A DNA stretch of 6,596 bases from Candidatus Aminicenantota bacterium (GTDB lineage Bacteria > Acidobacteriota > Aminicenantia > UBA2199), in the NCBI GenBank assembly GCA_030620255.1, contig JAUXFB010000081.1, positions 1-6,596 of the forward strand, read 5' to 3'. The translations under genes were made by a program, and so were the position numbers. Each line of letters starts with the position of its first letter. The stretch's first letter is position 1. Under the pieces are notes generated by a model that did not search any database, was not told where the DNA came from, and saw only the letters and a list, made by a program, of their open reading frames with translations. This document shows, piece by piece, positions 6,228-6,596 of this stretch.

Positions 6228-6232
6228 CCAAT

Positions 6233-6433
6233 ATGGCCAAAGGAAATGTAAAATGGTTTGATCCCCAAAAGGGCTTCGGTTTCATTGAAACTGAAGGATC
6301 CAAAGATATCTTTGTTCACCATAGTGAAATTCAGGACAACGGCTTCAAGTCTTTAGACGAAGGACAACAGGTTGAGTTTGAAATTCGCCAGAGTGATAAA
6401 GGTAGTTATGCCGCAAATGTAACCAAATTATAA
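6233..6433 (+). CDS. csp: Cold-shock domain protein (CspA family)
   Basis: This 66-residue single-domain protein has the length and fold signatures of a CspA-type RNA chaperone, which binds single-stranded RNA and DNA and melts secondary structure, mainly in the cold. It starts [22 protein letters not shown]1 is KGFGFI at 13-18, RNP2 is IFVHH at 26-30, and aromatic nucleic-acid contacts include Trp8, Phe15, Phe17, Phe27 and His29. The usual C-terminal half follows ([14 protein letters not shown], then AANVTKL). The start follows AAGGAGGT (6217-6224) by eight bases. It is monocistronic, with its own consensus promoter, a long leader whose hairpin overlaps the ribosome binding site, and an intrinsic terminator. 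Many genomes carry several csp paralogues, so no numbered letter is assigned and cold induction is not proven. Confidence 0.97.
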   Translation: MAKGNVKWFDPQKGFGFIETEGSKDIFVHHSEIQDNGFKSLDEGQQVEFEIRQSDKGSYAANVTKL

Positions 6434-6448
6434 AATTGAATTTATAGG

Positions 6449-6505
6449 AAGGGTCGACGTTTCTTTATATTTTATAATAAAGAAAGGAGGCCCTTTTTCT
6501 TTTAT
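6449..6505 (+). terminator. Intrinsic terminator of the cold-shock gene
   Basis: A long two-part hairpin lies 15 bases after the stop codon. The outer stem is AAGGGTC (6449-6455) with GGCCCTT (6489-6495), including one G-U pair. The inner stem is TTTCTTTAT (6460-6468) with ATAAAGAAA (6477-6485), perfect over 9 bp, with an 8-base loop. A small asymmetric internal loop (4 versus 3 bases) separates them. The T-rich tract TTTTTCTTTT (6494-6503) follows. This is a good Rho-independent terminator for the plus strand. Confidence 0.85.
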
Positions 6506-6549
6506 TGGAAATAGGGATCAAATCTTTTATAATTTTTTATTTTATAAAA

Positions 6550-6596
6550 TTACTCATCTTCTCTATCAAAATAAGATTTCCTATCAAACCTCAATG
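6550..6596 (-). CDS. Possible 3' end of a minus-strand gene (partial)
   Basis: Read on the minus strand, the last bases of the window are open and encode LRFDRKSYFDREDE before a TAA (complement of 6550-6552). The charged, hydrophilic composition suits a protein C terminus, and it would be convergent with the cold-shock gene, whose terminator lies between them. Fourteen codons are too few to identify a family or to exclude chance, and the other minus-strand frames contain stops. Confidence 0.25.
   Translation of the reverse strand, partial: LRFDRKSYFDREDE

Noticed and set aside
1..6596. CRISPR array, tRNA, rRNA or complete insertion sequence
   Set aside because: I found no regularly spaced repeats, cloverleaf-like segments, ribosomal RNA motifs or transposase motifs on either strand.

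Overview
The window is strongly AT-rich and gene-dense. Nearly every gene has an AGGAGG-type ribosome binding site and there are two good sigma-70-style promoters, so it is bacterial. The mix of a radical SAM enzyme, an archaeal-type two-subunit aconitase-family hydro-lyase and a Cys-rich DUF3795-like protein suggests a low-GC anaerobe, possibly from an uncultivated lineage. The sequence alone does not fix the phylum.

Region by region: (1) 12-1448 is a radical SAM protein with a twitch/SPASM-like C-terminal half. (2) 1536-2165 is an unrecognised polytopic membrane protein with intramembrane His/Cys/Asp motifs, behind its own near-consensus promoter. (3) 2250-5187 is a tight three-gene operon: a large hydro-lyase subunit (LeuC/HacA/aconitase family), its small subunit (LeuD/HacB) and an isocitrate/isopropylmalate dehydrogenase-family enzyme. 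The genes overlap by 4 and 19 bases. (4) 5256-5717, on the minus strand and convergent with the operon, encodes a Cys-rich DUF3795-like protein. (5) 5718-6232 has no convincing gene. It holds a perfect 20-bp palindrome flanked by GTAG (REP-like), then a perfect-consensus promoter and a roughly 115-nt leader. (6) 6233-6433 is a cold-shock protein followed by an intrinsic terminator. (7) The last 47 bases may be the 3' end of a minus-strand gene that runs off the window.

The three-gene operon forms a two-step module: dehydration/rehydration of a 2- or 3-hydroxy tricarboxylate, then oxidative decarboxylation. The dehydrogenase has the serine and NADP-discriminating residues of E. coli isocitrate dehydrogenase. 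I therefore favour citrate to isocitrate to 2-oxoglutarate (glutamate supply), with the homocitrate/homoisocitrate version second and leucine synthesis third. The small subunit's specificity loop (YTYQ) matches neither of the two methanogen loops I remember, so the substrate remains open. The most interesting non-coding signal is in the cold-shock leader, where an 8-bp perfect stem would sequester the Shine-Dalgarno sequence.
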